This document shows, in pieces, positions 34,944 to 43,684 of a stretch of DNA of 51,458 nucleotides. The stretch's first letter is position 1; the number at the start of each line of letters is the position of its first letter. Position numbers and translations under genes: made by a program. Source of the stretch: Fibrobacteria bacterium (GTDB taxonomy: Bacteria > Fibrobacterota > Fibrobacteria > UBA11236); contig JADGQO010000098.1 in assembly GCA_017881725.1 (NCBI GenBank), forward strand, positions 1-51,458, written 5' to 3'. Below the pieces are notes generated by a model. It saw only the letters and a program-made list of their open reading frames with translations, was not told the origin of the DNA and did no database searches.

Positions 34944-35777
34944 CTAATCCTTGACTTGGCTGCGGGGAAAATGCTGGATGTTGAATTGCATGACGCGATC
35001 GGGGTGATCCTCCCGCTTGGCCAGCTCGACGATTTCCTCGCGGAACCGATCGATGCGCCGCTGGATTTCCGCGAAGGTTTCGGCGCCCACGGTGAGCAGG
35101 GCGGAATAGATATAGCGCTCTTCCTTGGGAAAGGCGAAAAGCGCGTCGGCGGCCTGGATGACCCATTCCCGATTGAGGCGTTTGATCAAGTCACCCATGG
35201 ACGGAGCCGGTTCCTGGTTTTTGTGGCTGGGGTGATAGCGTCCGTCGGCCGCTTGTTTCAGCAAGCCCCACTCGCATAAATCGCGCACGCATTTTTTCAA
35301 CGTGGCGACGGGAACGGCAGGGCGGATAAAACGCGAAAGCTCCTCATAATTTCCGTTGAACTCGAAAACTTGGATGGCCGAGCGCACCAATGGATAGTGG
35401 TAGTCCTGGTAGTATTTGCTGTTGATGGGGTTGAGGCGCACAAAGCTGCTGCGATTGCGGCGGAAAAGCATTTGCCGGTAAAGTTCGGCGCGATCCTCTG
35501 TGGATTTATTTTGGCCGTAGTCGACCAGCAATTTGAAATAGTCGGCCTCTCCGCCTTTCAATCCGAACGCGTCGGCGATTTTTCCCGTGGCGCTTTCACT
35601 GAGGGTGCGGCGTCCCTTGACCACGTCGTTGAAATATCCGGGATTCGCGAACCCGGCATCGGCGGCCAATTGACGATGGGTGTATTTTTCCTGTCCCGTT
35701 TCAGCTCGGCTGCGGCGTTTTTCCTCGAAACAATCGTTCAGGAATTTGCGGAAATCCTCATATTGGTAAATATCCAT
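34944..35777 (-). CDS. TIGR02147-family regulator (intact)
   Basis: 277 residues from the ATG at 35777; a GTG seven codons earlier is less likely because the family N-terminus starts MDIYQYEDFRKFLNDCFEEK. An N-terminal helix-turn-helix-like part (YTHRQLAADAGFANPGYFNDVVKGRRTLS) precedes the helical core; the C-terminal motif RVMQFNIQHFP is the family signature. TIGR02147 is known mainly from Fibrobacter, where copies lie beside diverse exported-protein genes. The lipoprotein gene starts eight bases downstream. It probably controls that operon and possibly others through GATTACAAA sites. Confidence 0.88.
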   Translation of the reverse strand: MDIYQYEDFRKFLNDCFEEKRRSRAETGQEKYTHRQLAADAGFANPGYFNDVVKGRRTLSESATGKIADAFGLKGGEADYFKLLVDYGQNKSTEDRAELYRQMLFRRNRSSFVRLNPINSKYYQDYHYPLVRSAIQVFEFNGNYEELSRFIRPAVPVATLKKCVRDLCEWGLLKQAADGRYHPSHKNQEPAPSMGDLIKRLNREWVIQAADALFAFPKEERYIYSALLTVGAETFAEIQRRIDRFREEIVELAKREDHPDRVMQFNIQHFPRSQVKD

Positions 35778-35819
35778 GGGCCGTAGGCCGCCTTTCACGC
35801 CATCGGGACTAAAATCGAA

Positions 35820-35950
35820 GTATACCTAACTTTTTTACTTATTGAAAGATAAAATTCAATTGAGATTACAAATTAATAGTAAATAATCCATATAAACGGT
35901 ACATATTCCATAAATAGGTTATTAAAACCATATAAATATGATTACAAACA
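35820..35950 (-). promoter_or_regulatory. AT-rich regulatory region with GATTACAAA sites and 20-bp phased repeats
   Basis: GATTACAAA occurs at 35864-35872 and 35940-35948, 87 and 163 bases before the regulator start. Between them CCATATAAAC (35888), CCATAAATA (35908) and CCATATAAA (35928) repeat every 20 bases, about two helical turns, which could place protein contacts on one face. The rest of the 35778-36136 gap shows no gene. Confidence 0.55.
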
Positions 35951-36136
35951 GGATGGCTTTTGACAGGGCGGGAATTTAGACCCAACATTGCCCGGGGCGG
36001 CAACACGTCGTGGAAGGATGTTTCTGTAACCTGGGTGTTACCTGGGCGGCCGCAGCGATTTGCGGACGGGATTTAAAATCAAATACTGGGGAAGGGCTAG
36101 GAAACTTCAGCTTCCGGGAAGCGAACTCCCTGGGGG

Positions 36137-37315
36137 TTAAAAATCGCCTTGGGATCCGCCGCCGCCGAAATGCCCACCCTCGCCGTGGACGCCCGGAGGC
36201 TCCCGGGATGTCGATTTGGGGTCGGCGAAGGTAGTTAACTGGACCAGGCTTTCTGCATTCAGAAGGCCGCTGCTACGCGGAGTTGCCGCCGCGGAAATCC
36301 CGAATCTCGGAGTGCGGAAAAATCTTAACGCAAACCAAGCGATGCCGAGCAGGGCCAGTCCCGCCAGGCATAAACCCATTTCCACCGACATCACATGGTG
36401 GTAATGCTTGTAGGTGAACACAGCCATGGCGAAGATGACCAAACCCGCGTTCAGAAACAAGCGTTCTTTTTTTACGAGTCCGAACCAGATGTAAAACAGG
36501 GGCATGGCGAAAGTGTATCCATAAAACAGCAAGGCCATCGGGATGTCTTGATGTTCTTCCAGTGAAACATGGAACATGGCTTGACTCATTTCCCGGACCA
36601 CGAAGTAATTGCCCCCGGCATAACAGGTCAGCAAGGTTAGGCAGCGGAGAACTTGCCAAACAAATTCCCAACAGGCCAGGCCGGGGTTACGCAAGGCCCA
36701 GCCGGTGGCTTTCACCAGCAATGCGGATAGGATGATGACGAGCATCGGGAGAACATATTCGGCGCGCGTCCCCAGGGCATCGCTAATCCGGAACAGGGCG
36801 AAAAACCCGCAGGCCAAGCTTAAGGCTCCCAGCAGACTGTTTACATAACGCCAGGACGTGAACGCGAAAACACCCATGAACAGGAAAGACACCGGCAGGG
36901 TTGCTTCGAATTTGAATTCCAGAAGGATCAGAATTCCGCTAAGCACGCACAGCAAGCCTCCGTAAAGCGCAGCCTCTTCCAATCCCGCGTGGAAGAACGG
37001 TTTGGGCCGGTTGATGCAAATTTCCAGGACCACGAACAACGCGATTCCGAAAAGCAACAAGATGACCCCAAATCCATCGCCCCCGCTCATGTTTCCGGTC
37101 ATCAATACGAAAAGGCCCAGGGCCGATCCCGCGCACAAAATGCCGAAAAGGAATAATCCGATGCGCACGAAAATATTCGGCGTGTAAAACGGGGAAGGAA
37201 ATTTTTTCGCCCATGCCTGAGCATCCGCCTCGGTCAAGGAGGCGTGGCTCACCCAACGAACGACGGTTTCATGGCGCGCTTGCGCCTCGAAATCACTTTT
37301 CCGATACGCCGACAT
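36137..37315 (-). CDS. Polytopic membrane protein with Gly/His-rich tail (DUF4401-like)
   Basis: 392 residues with about ten transmembrane segments from residue ~45 to ~335. The N-terminal ~40 residues are cytoplasmic (HETVVRWVSHASLTEADAQAW). The tail is HGEGGHFGGGGSQGDF, a Gly-rich end recalling TPM-family tails. The layout next to a DUF2157-like gene fits the DUF2157/DUF4401 pair found in many bacteria. It overlaps its upstream neighbour by 23 bases, so translation is coupled. Function unknown; transport and envelope-sensing are both possible. Confidence 0.62.
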   Translation of the reverse strand: MSAYRKSDFEAQARHETVVRWVSHASLTEADAQAWAKKFPSPFYTPNIFVRIGLFLFGILCAGSALGLFVLMTGNMSGGDGFGVILLLFGIALFVVLEICINRPKPFFHAGLEEAALYGGLLCVLSGILILLEFKFEATLPVSFLFMGVFAFTSWRYVNSLLGALSLACGFFALFRISDALGTRAEYVLPMLVIILSALLVKATGWALRNPGLACWEFVWQVLRCLTLLTCYAGGNYFVVREMSQAMFHVSLEEHQDIPMALLFYGYTFAMPLFYIWFGLVKKERLFLNAGLVIFAMAVFTYKHYHHVMSVEMGLCLAGLALLGIAWFALRFFRTPRFGISAAATPRSSGLLNAESLVQLTTFADPKSTSREPPGVHGEGGHFGGGGSQGDF

Positions 37316-38276
37316 TTTCCGGACCCACGAAGTTTTTGAGGTTGAGGAAGAAATATATCGTACCGACGCAAGACAGAATAACGTAAAGGAAAATCACGGA
37401 AGAGCCTCCGTAGGCGAGGCCCCGCAGCAAGATATGCATGCATACGTATGTGAACGCGATGTAGGCGTATCCGACCGTACAAACCAGGAAATAGTGGCTG
37501 CGATGGCGTCGGGCGTAGAACCAGAGTGACACCGTGATGCCGGCGATTAAGAGGAAGTAGAGCATCTCGCCAACTCCGGATGATCGAAACATTCCGGAGA
37601 GGGCGGCGATGAGGGACAGGTGCGTGGCTAAATGGACATAGCTGAAAGAAAAGTGGCGCTTAAAATCGTAGCGGACGGAAAGGACGCTGACGGCGGTGAA
37701 TAGCGCGGCCATCCCCAGGCCGGCGAATACAGGCCTATCGGGAACAAAGGCGTCGCCTTGGAAAACGGATTGCGGAGTAATGCCCACGCCCACCGCCGTA
37801 TAGAGGCCGGCCAACCCCAATTGCAGGACGCCGCGATGATCGAATCGGTAGGCCAACAGCAGGTACCCGAGGGAAGGCAAGGCGACGGCCAAACCATAAT
37901 GATCGCCGAAAACGGAATATTGGGCTTGGAGGTAGCCTACGAAAATTCCGAGCAACAATACTCCAAGCAGAAGCACATAATCCAACCATGGAGACGCAAG
38001 CGTTGTTCGGCTGCGAGTAAAAGGCTGCGCCCGTTTGGCGCAATAGAAAAAACAGGCCGCCGTCAGCGCGGCGATGATAGCTAGCAGGGCTTGATGGCCG
38101 ATGGTGTCGATATGCTTGTAAATCAAAACGCCCAGCCCGGAGGTGAGCGCGACCACGCCCAAATACAGCAAGGTGCGGACTTCCCAAAAAATCGAAAAGG
38201 GCTGGCTTCGATCCAGGGCCACCATTTGCTCGGCGAAGCCCTCGGGAAGGGACCCCGGAGGAAACTCCGCTTTCAC
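37293..38276 (-). CDS. DUF2157-like polytopic membrane protein
   Basis: 327 residues, about ten transmembrane segments starting near residue 36. The N-terminal part (GFAEQMVALDRSQPFSIFWEVRTLLYLGVVALTSGLGVLIYKHI, in parts) fits the DUF2157 entry. The start is GTG, and it overlaps the mutS stop as GTGA, so it is read as a translationally coupled gene of the mutS operon. It pairs with the next gene downstream. Function unknown. Confidence 0.65.
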   Translation of the reverse strand: MKAEFPPGSLPEGFAEQMVALDRSQPFSIFWEVRTLLYLGVVALTSGLGVLIYKHIDTIGHQALLAIIAALTAACFFYCAKRAQPFTRSRTTLASPWLDYVLLLGVLLLGIFVGYLQAQYSVFGDHYGLAVALPSLGYLLLAYRFDHRGVLQLGLAGLYTAVGVGITPQSVFQGDAFVPDRPVFAGLGMAALFTAVSVLSVRYDFKRHFSFSYVHLATHLSLIAALSGMFRSSGVGEMLYFLLIAGITVSLWFYARRHRSHYFLVCTVGYAYIAFTYVCMHILLRGLAYGGSSVIFLYVILSCVGTIYFFLNLKNFVGPENVGVSEK

Positions 38277-40975
38277 GCGCCCCCGGCTCCGGCGAATTTG
38301 CTTTTCAATTCGTGGATTTTCAGCATCAATTGCAAGGGCGACAAGGCATCCAAGTCCAGGGCCATCATTTCCGCATAGGCTTTGCGGTGCAACGGGTTTT
38401 CCGCGATAACCGGAGCGGCCGGAGCGGCGGGTTGGAACAGGTCAACTTGCAAAAAGGCTTTGGGGGTCTCACGCGGGTTACGGGGTATCGGTCCCTTCCT
38501 GGCGAATCCGGTTCCGCCGGCCATGCCGTGGCTTTCCAGCTCCGCGAGGATTTCCCAGGCGCGGTCGACGACGGCGTCCGGCACCCCGGCCATTTTGGCC
38601 ACATGGATTCCGTAACTGGAATCACAGCCGCCTTCCACGACTTTGCGCAAAAAGATGACCTGACCGTCCGCCTCCTTCACAGTAACTTGCACGTTACGCA
38701 GGCGCTTCAGCCGTCCGGCCAATTGGGTCAGTTCATGATAATGCGTAGCGAACAGCGTGCGGGCCGCGATGCGCTTGTCCTCATGCAGGGCCTCGACGAT
38801 GCTCCAGGCCAGAGACAGGCCGTCGAACGTGCTGGTGCCGCGCCCGATTTCGTCCAGCAGCACCAGGCTGCGTGGGGTGGCATGGTTCAGGATATTCGCG
38901 GTTTCGATCATCTCGACCATGAAGGTGCTTTGGCCTTTGGCCAGCCGGTCGGTGGCGCCCACGCGCGTGAAGATGCGGTCGACCAGGCCGATATGCGCCT
39001 CCTCGGCGGGGACGAAGGAACCGACTTGCGCCAGCAAAGCGATGAGGCCCACTTGGCGGAGATAGGTGGATTTACCCGCCATGTTGGGACCGGTGATGAG
39101 CAGGATTTGGCGTCCATTGGCATCCAATTCCACATCGTTGGCGATATACGCGCCTTCCTCCGTGATGGCTTCCACCACCGGGTGCCGGCCGTTTACGATG
39201 CGGAGCGATGTGTCTTCCTTGATGTGCGGTCGGGAGAACCGCAAATCGCGCGCCGCTTGGGCCAGGCAGCATAAGGTATCGATGATCCCCAGCAGTTGCG
39301 CCGCCTCCAGGAGTTCGGCCGCTCCGCCGTTGACGTTCTCGCGGATGACGCAGAAAATCTTGTATTCCTGCGAGTTGATCTCGCCTTCCGCCCCGAGGAT
39401 CCGGCTTTCCCACTCTTTCATTTCCGGCGTGATATAGCGCTCGCCGCCCACCAGGCTTTGCTTGCGCATATAATGGGGCGGCACCTTGGCTTCCTGCGCC
39501 TTGGTCACTTCGATGTAATAGCCGAAGACCTTGTTATAACCCACCTTCAGGGTGGAAATGCCCGTAGCCTCGCGCTCGCGCGCCTGCAAATTATTCAGCC
39601 AATCCCGGCCGTCGCGGATGCCGTGCACGAGCTCGTCCAATTCCGGATAGACGCCGGGCTTGATCATGCCGCCTTCGCGCACGGTCAGCGGAGGCCTTTC
39701 CGTGAACCGGTTCAACAAATCCTCGCCGCGCGCCCGCATGGAAGCCAGTTTGTCCAGGCTTTCACGGAACGCTGCTGACGACAATTGGGCCAGGCAAAGG
39801 CCCACTTCGCCCGCTTCCACCAGGGAATTTCCCAGGCCCACCAGGTCGCGCCCATGGGCCCGCGCCGCGCCGCATTTGGCCACGATGCGTTCGATGTCGT
39901 TGATGGCCTGCAAGTGGCGGCGCAGATCCGCCAGGACTTCCGGCCGCTTGAGCAATTCCTCGATCGCGTCCTGGCGCTTGGCGATCTCCGCTGGAATCAA
40001 GAGCGGATGGGTCAGCCAAAATTTCAGCATGCGGCCGCCCATGGCCGTCACCGTGCGATCCAGCAAATGGAATAGCGTTCCGCTTTCATCCTCGCCGTGC
40101 AACGGTTTGATCAATTCCAGATTACGTACCGTGGCCGAGTCCAAGGTCATATGCTGATCGAAACGGCTGGCCGTGAGGCGCACCAGGTGGTTCAGCTCCG
40201 ACTTCTTGGTGTCTTTTACGTAAGCCAGCGCGCCCGCGGCGGCGCGGATGCCCAGGGTCATATGCGCGCAGTCGAAGGCTTCCAGGGAATGGACCTTGAA
40301 TTGCCGCGTCAACATGGACGTGCCTTCCGCCAGGCTGAAAAATCCTTTGGGCAAAAGCGTCAGCAAGACTTTTTCCTGATCGCGCACGCGGGCCAAAATT
40401 TCGGGGACGGCGGCGTTTTCGGGAAAGATCAATTCCTGCGCGCCCAGGCGATACACCTCGTCGATAACCTGTTCCGGTAGGCCTTCCATGACTACGAAGC
40501 GGCCGGTGCTGAGATCGAGATAGGACAACCCGTAGCGCTCCGGACCCGCCTGCGATTCCTCCCCGCGCGGGGCGGCACCCGCCGGGAAAATAGCCGCGAG
40601 ATAATTGTTGGTTTTCGCATCGAGATAATTCTCGCTCAGGGCCGTGCCCCGCGTGACCACTTCCGTCACCTCGCGCTTGACCACGCCCTTGGCTTCGGCC
40701 GGGTCTTCCACCTGCTCGCATACGGCCACCTTGATCCCGGCGCTGATCAGCTTGGGCATGTAGCGTTCGATGGCATGGTAGGGAAATCCCGCCAGCGGCG
40801 TCTTGTCCGTGCCGCCATGATTGCGGCTGGTCAAGGTGAGGCCCAGGATTTTAGAGGCCGTCACGGCGTCGTCGTTGAAAAGCTCGTAGAAATCGCCCAT
40901 GCGGTAGAGGAGCAGGGATCCGGGGTGCCGGGCCTTGATTTCCGCGTACTGTTTCATCATGGGAGTGAGGGTCAT
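38273..40975 (-). CDS. mutS: DNA mismatch repair ATPase MutS
   Basis: 900 residues, normal for MutS. The mismatch-binding Phe-x-Glu is in GDFYELF (Phe29, Glu31). Connector, lever and clamp domains follow, with ATPase Walker A GPNMAGKST near residue 627 and downstream STFMVEMIETANIL and DEIGRGTSTFDGLSLAW. The C-terminus keeps the tetramer/MutL contact part. It recognises base mismatches and recruits MutL. It is followed by two membrane-protein genes in a tight operon, an unusual pairing. No mutL is in view. Confidence 0.97.
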   Translation of the reverse strand: MTLTPMMKQYAEIKARHPGSLLLYRMGDFYELFNDDAVTASKILGLTLTSRNHGGTDKTPLAGFPYHAIERYMPKLISAGIKVAVCEQVEDPAEAKGVVKREVTEVVTRGTALSENYLDAKTNNYLAAIFPAGAAPRGEESQAGPERYGLSYLDLSTGRFVVMEGLPEQVIDEVYRLGAQELIFPENAAVPEILARVRDQEKVLLTLLPKGFFSLAEGTSMLTRQFKVHSLEAFDCAHMTLGIRAAAGALAYVKDTKKSELNHLVRLTASRFDQHMTLDSATVRNLELIKPLHGEDESGTLFHLLDRTVTAMGGRMLKFWLTHPLLIPAEIAKRQDAIEELLKRPEVLADLRRHLQAINDIERIVAKCGAARAHGRDLVGLGNSLVEAGEVGLCLAQLSSAAFRESLDKLASMRARGEDLLNRFTERPPLTVREGGMIKPGVYPELDELVHGIRDGRDWLNNLQAREREATGISTLKVGYNKVFGYYIEVTKAQEAKVPPHYMRKQSLVGGERYITPEMKEWESRILGAEGEINSQEYKIFCVIRENVNGGAAELLEAAQLLGIIDTLCCLAQAARDLRFSRPHIKEDTSLRIVNGRHPVVEAITEEGAYIANDVELDANGRQILLITGPNMAGKSTYLRQVGLIALLAQVGSFVPAEEAHIGLVDRIFTRVGATDRLAKGQSTFMVEMIETANILNHATPRSLVLLDEIGRGTSTFDGLSLAWSIVEALHEDKRIAARTLFATHYHELTQLAGRLKRLRNVQVTVKEADGQVIFLRKVVEGGCDSSYGIHVAKMAGVPDAVVDRAWEILAELESHGMAGGTGFARKGPIPRNPRETPKAFLQVDLFQPAAPAAPVIAENPLHRKAYAEMMALDLDALSPLQLMLKIHELKSKFAGAGGA

Positions 40976-41005
40976 GGGAACCGCTGCGAGCCTTGGCTGT
41001 GGGTT

Positions 41006-41250
41006 AAAAATTCAAATGGAAGAAGCTAAAGATTAAATGGTAAAAGTGAAAGAGGCGCTGCGGATCCAGCAGGGAGGAACGAGGTAACATGGATGTGACG
41101 GACGGAATTATGTGGCGCCCCACAGCCTGCGGCATCGATCCCCCCCGAACAAGTCCGAGCCGCCCATCTCTTTCCAAAAATACCGACACGCCCAACAGGT
41201 ATTTTCCTCACTTTTAACCCTTAACTTCTACTTTCTGAATTCTGATTTTT
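41006..41250. repeat. Intergenic element with inverted purine/pyrimidine arms (copy 2)
   Basis: The gap between mutS and scpB is bounded by a purine-rich arm (41006-41054: AAAATTCAAATGGAAGAAG, then ATTAAATGGTAAAAGTG) and a pyrimidine-rich arm (41206-41250) whose reverse complement reads ATTCAGAAAGTAGAAGTTAA then GGGTTAAAAGTG. The right arm in reverse matches the left arm of the livM/livH element at about 28 of 33 positions. The ~150-base core between the arms differs between copies. Confidence 0.5.
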
Positions 41251-41256
41251 CCTTCT

Positions 41257-42048
41257 TCATTCAAGCTCTCCCATCCGCATCTGCTCGCCGTCCGGTTCCG
41301 GCTGGTTCATTTCTTGCATGCTGCCGTCCGGGCCCATTTGTGGGATAAGCGCTTGCGCGTTGACGATGGCTTCGAAATCCGAAAGGCGCGGCAAATCGTC
41401 CGGCACGCGGCTGATGCCGAAGTAGCGCATGAATTCGCGGGTGGTGGAGTAGGTGAAGGCGTTGCCCATGGCGTCGGCGCGGCCGTTGACGTCCACGAGT
41501 TTTTTCTCCAGCAGGCTTTTCATGCAGCCGTCCACGTTCACGCCGCGGATGGATTCGACTTCGGCCTTGGTGATGGGTTGCTTGTAAGCGATGATGGCGA
41601 GCGTTTCCAGGCTGGCTTGCGAGAGTCGGCGCGGGTTGGATTCGCGGAACAGTTTGCGCACCCAGGGAAAATATTGCGTGCGCGTGCGGATGCGGAAGGT
41701 GCCGTCCACTTCGACGATTTCAAAAGGCATTTCTTGCGTGGTCAGATTTACGTTGGCTTTTTTGATCAGGCGGCGGATGGCGGCGAGATCGTACTCGTCC
41801 CCGAGAATATCGCGGAGGCCGCGGGCGCTGAGATAATCATGGCTGGCGAAGAGCAAGGCGCAAATGAGTTTTTCCGGGTCCGGCACCCAAGCGGTTTCGA
41901 CTTCCTCGCCTTCCTCGTTGTCGGGGGGAACGGTCAGTTCCCCGGCGGATTCGTCGGTGGGAACTGGGTTCACTGCGTCGTTATCAGCGGCGGCGTTTTG
42001 ATCGGAATCAAGCTGCGATTCGGGATGACCATCCTGGGGCAAATTCAA
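41257..42048 (-). CDS. scpB: Condensin accessory protein ScpB
   Basis: 263 residues. The start is a TTG at 42048 (AGGA eight bases upstream); there is no ATG near the family N-terminus, so the exact start is uncertain. The ScpB core spans ~70-235, with winged-helix parts ICALLFASHDYLSARGLRDIL, TYSTTREFMRYFGI, and the motif SLETLAIIAYKQPITKAEVESIRGVN (in parts). An acidic 60-residue N-terminal extension (DNEEGEEVETAW) is unusual. With ScpA and SMC it forms the chromosome-condensing complex. 85 bases downstream of scpA on the same strand. Confidence 0.93.
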   Translation of the reverse strand: MNLPQDGHPESQLDSDQNAAADNDAVNPVPTDESAGELTVPPDNEEGEEVETAWVPDPEKLICALLFASHDYLSARGLRDILGDEYDLAAIRRLIKKANVNLTTQEMPFEIVEVDGTFRIRTRTQYFPWVRKLFRESNPRRLSQASLETLAIIAYKQPITKAEVESIRGVNVDGCMKSLLEKKLVDVNGRADAMGNAFTYSTTREFMRYFGISRVPDDLPRLSDFEAIVNAQALIPQMGPDGSMQEMNQPEPDGEQMRMGELE

Positions 42049-42133
42049 ACGGGGGATTCCTGGAGCGGGGGATAGGTTTTCACGGATGGAAAATTAACAA
42101 AGTGGCTGCGACTGAGAGGCGGATAAAGCCTTA

Positions 42134-43393
42134 TCACTCCTCATCCTCGGCCAAAGGAGCCTCGGTGGCGGGATCTTCCGCCGCAATGCGGATTCGATCG
42201 ACCAAATCCTGTACAGCGGGGTCGATTTCCGGTTGCGTCTCCGGGACGACGTGCGCGGGCTCTGAATTCGTCAACGGGGATGCAACTTCGCTGGGAGCCA
42301 GGGCTTCCACGGAGTTCGCGGTTCCGGGGGCATTCACCGTTTCGGCAGCGACGGCGGCCTGGGCGATGGGAGCAGCTTCGGCATCGGCCGTTGGCGCGGG
42401 AGGGGTGGTTTCCAGTTCATCGTCCGTTAAGGTGCCTTGCTCTAACTCGCGCAGGGCTTCTTCCAAAGCGTTTTGCACGGCGCGTTTTTTGATTTGCGCT
42501 TGGACGATTTCGACGAGGCCCTCTTTGAATTCCGGCAGCGGTTCCAAATGCGTCTCTTCGATCTTGAGTTCCAATTCGAACTCGGAACTTTTCTGTTTGC
42601 GGTAAACCCAAATCGGACCCAGGCCATGGCTTTGCCGGAACACGATGCGGTCGAGTTTGGCCAATTCCAGGATGGCCATGAAGGTGACGACCAGGGAAAT
42701 GGTGCGCTGATCGTGCGAGAACAAGTCCTCGAACAGGCTGCGCCCGCGCTCCTGCAACTGAACTTCCACTTCCTGTATTTTATCTTCGATGGTGACATCG
42801 TCGATTTCGACTTCATGGACCGGCGCTTTGGGCCGGGACAACACTACGGCGCGGAAGGCGGAGAGCAAATCGAAAATGCCCGCCTCCTCTTCGACTTCGC
42901 CCGTTTCCTTTTCCTCCCCGGTATCGTCCTTACCGCGTCCGAAGCCTCCGAAGTTCTTGCCTTCGATGCCGCGCAGGGCCCGGGCTGCTTCCTTGAACTT
43001 CTGATACTCGAGCATTTGCTGGATCAGGGCTTGCCGATCCAACTCATACTCCATGTCTTCCAATTCGTCTTTCTGATCCGCAGGTAGGAGTTCGCGCGCC
43101 TTGAGGCGCATGAGGCGCGAGGCCATCACCAGGAATTCTCCGGCATTGGAGAGGTTGACTTCGCGCGGCGCCTTGCGGATGATGACGCCGTCGGGACCCT
43201 CTTCCTCGGTGTCGACGCCTTTGAGGGCCGCATCGATATAGACCAAATATTGATCCGTGATGGCGGCGATGGAGATTTGGCGCGGATCGAGTTCGTTTTT
43301 CTGCACCAGGTAAAGGAGCAGATCCAAGGGGCCTTCGAAAACGCCCAGTTTTACTTCATAGTCGTATTCGACGATTTTCGGTGCGCCTGCCAT
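42134..43393 (-). CDS. scpA: Condensin kleisin subunit ScpA with acidic C-terminal tail
   Basis: 419 residues. The start at 43393 (MAGAPKIVEYDYEVKL) precedes the family start EVKLGVFEGPLDLLLYLVQKNELD; the frame is open 42 codons earlier, but that part carries a low-complexity FGSGQT/FGSGPT repeat. The kleisin N- and C-terminal regions (VIRKAPREVNLSNAGEFLVMASRLMRLKARELL, TFMAILELAKLDRIVFRQ) are present. The last ~100 residues are a Pro/Ala/Glu tail not normal for ScpA (usually ~250 residues). It bridges the SMC heads and binds ScpB. Confidence 0.93.
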   Translation of the reverse strand: MAGAPKIVEYDYEVKLGVFEGPLDLLLYLVQKNELDPRQISIAAITDQYLVYIDAALKGVDTEEEGPDGVIIRKAPREVNLSNAGEFLVMASRLMRLKARELLPADQKDELEDMEYELDRQALIQQMLEYQKFKEAARALRGIEGKNFGGFGRGKDDTGEEKETGEVEEEAGIFDLLSAFRAVVLSRPKAPVHEVEIDDVTIEDKIQEVEVQLQERGRSLFEDLFSHDQRTISLVVTFMAILELAKLDRIVFRQSHGLGPIWVYRKQKSSEFELELKIEETHLEPLPEFKEGLVEIVQAQIKKRAVQNALEEALRELEQGTLTDDELETTPPAPTADAEAAPIAQAAVAAETVNAPGTANSVEALAPSEVASPLTNSEPAHVVPETQPEIDPAVQDLVDRIRIAAEDPATEAPLAEDEE

Positions 43394-43633
43394 GGGGGGA
43401 TAAGGTAGCAAGAGCCGCCGGCTTGTCGGGCCCGACCCGAAGATCCGGGCGGACGGGCCGGTTTGGCCGGACCCGAAGGTTCGGATGGATTCCGGAAGAC
43501 GTTGGTGTTGGGGCCTCAACAGCTACGGAATTCGAGGCTGGGTGAGTGGGGAGACCTAAAATTGTTGAAAGGACGGGAGGGGAGCGAATTTCCGATATCG
43601 CCATCGCGCGGAAGATGGAACAAAGAACGAAAT

Positions 43634-43661
43634 AAAAAAAGGCTCCCGGTCAGGGAGCCTT
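43634..43661 (-). terminator. Terminator of the PEP-CTERM gene
   Basis: On the minus strand AAGGCTCCC and GGGAGCCTT pair perfectly around TGACC, with TTTTTTT following (43634-43640). It lies 24 bases after the PEP-CTERM stop. Confidence 0.9.
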
Positions 43662-43684
43662 AAACAATTGCTGGGAAGCAGGGT

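Noticed and set aside
43394..43519. N-terminal extension of ScpA with FGSGQT/FGSGPT repeats
   Set aside because: Not found in ScpA proteins; arises from a GC-rich direct repeat in the leader, so the later ATG is used although its ribosome-binding site is weak.
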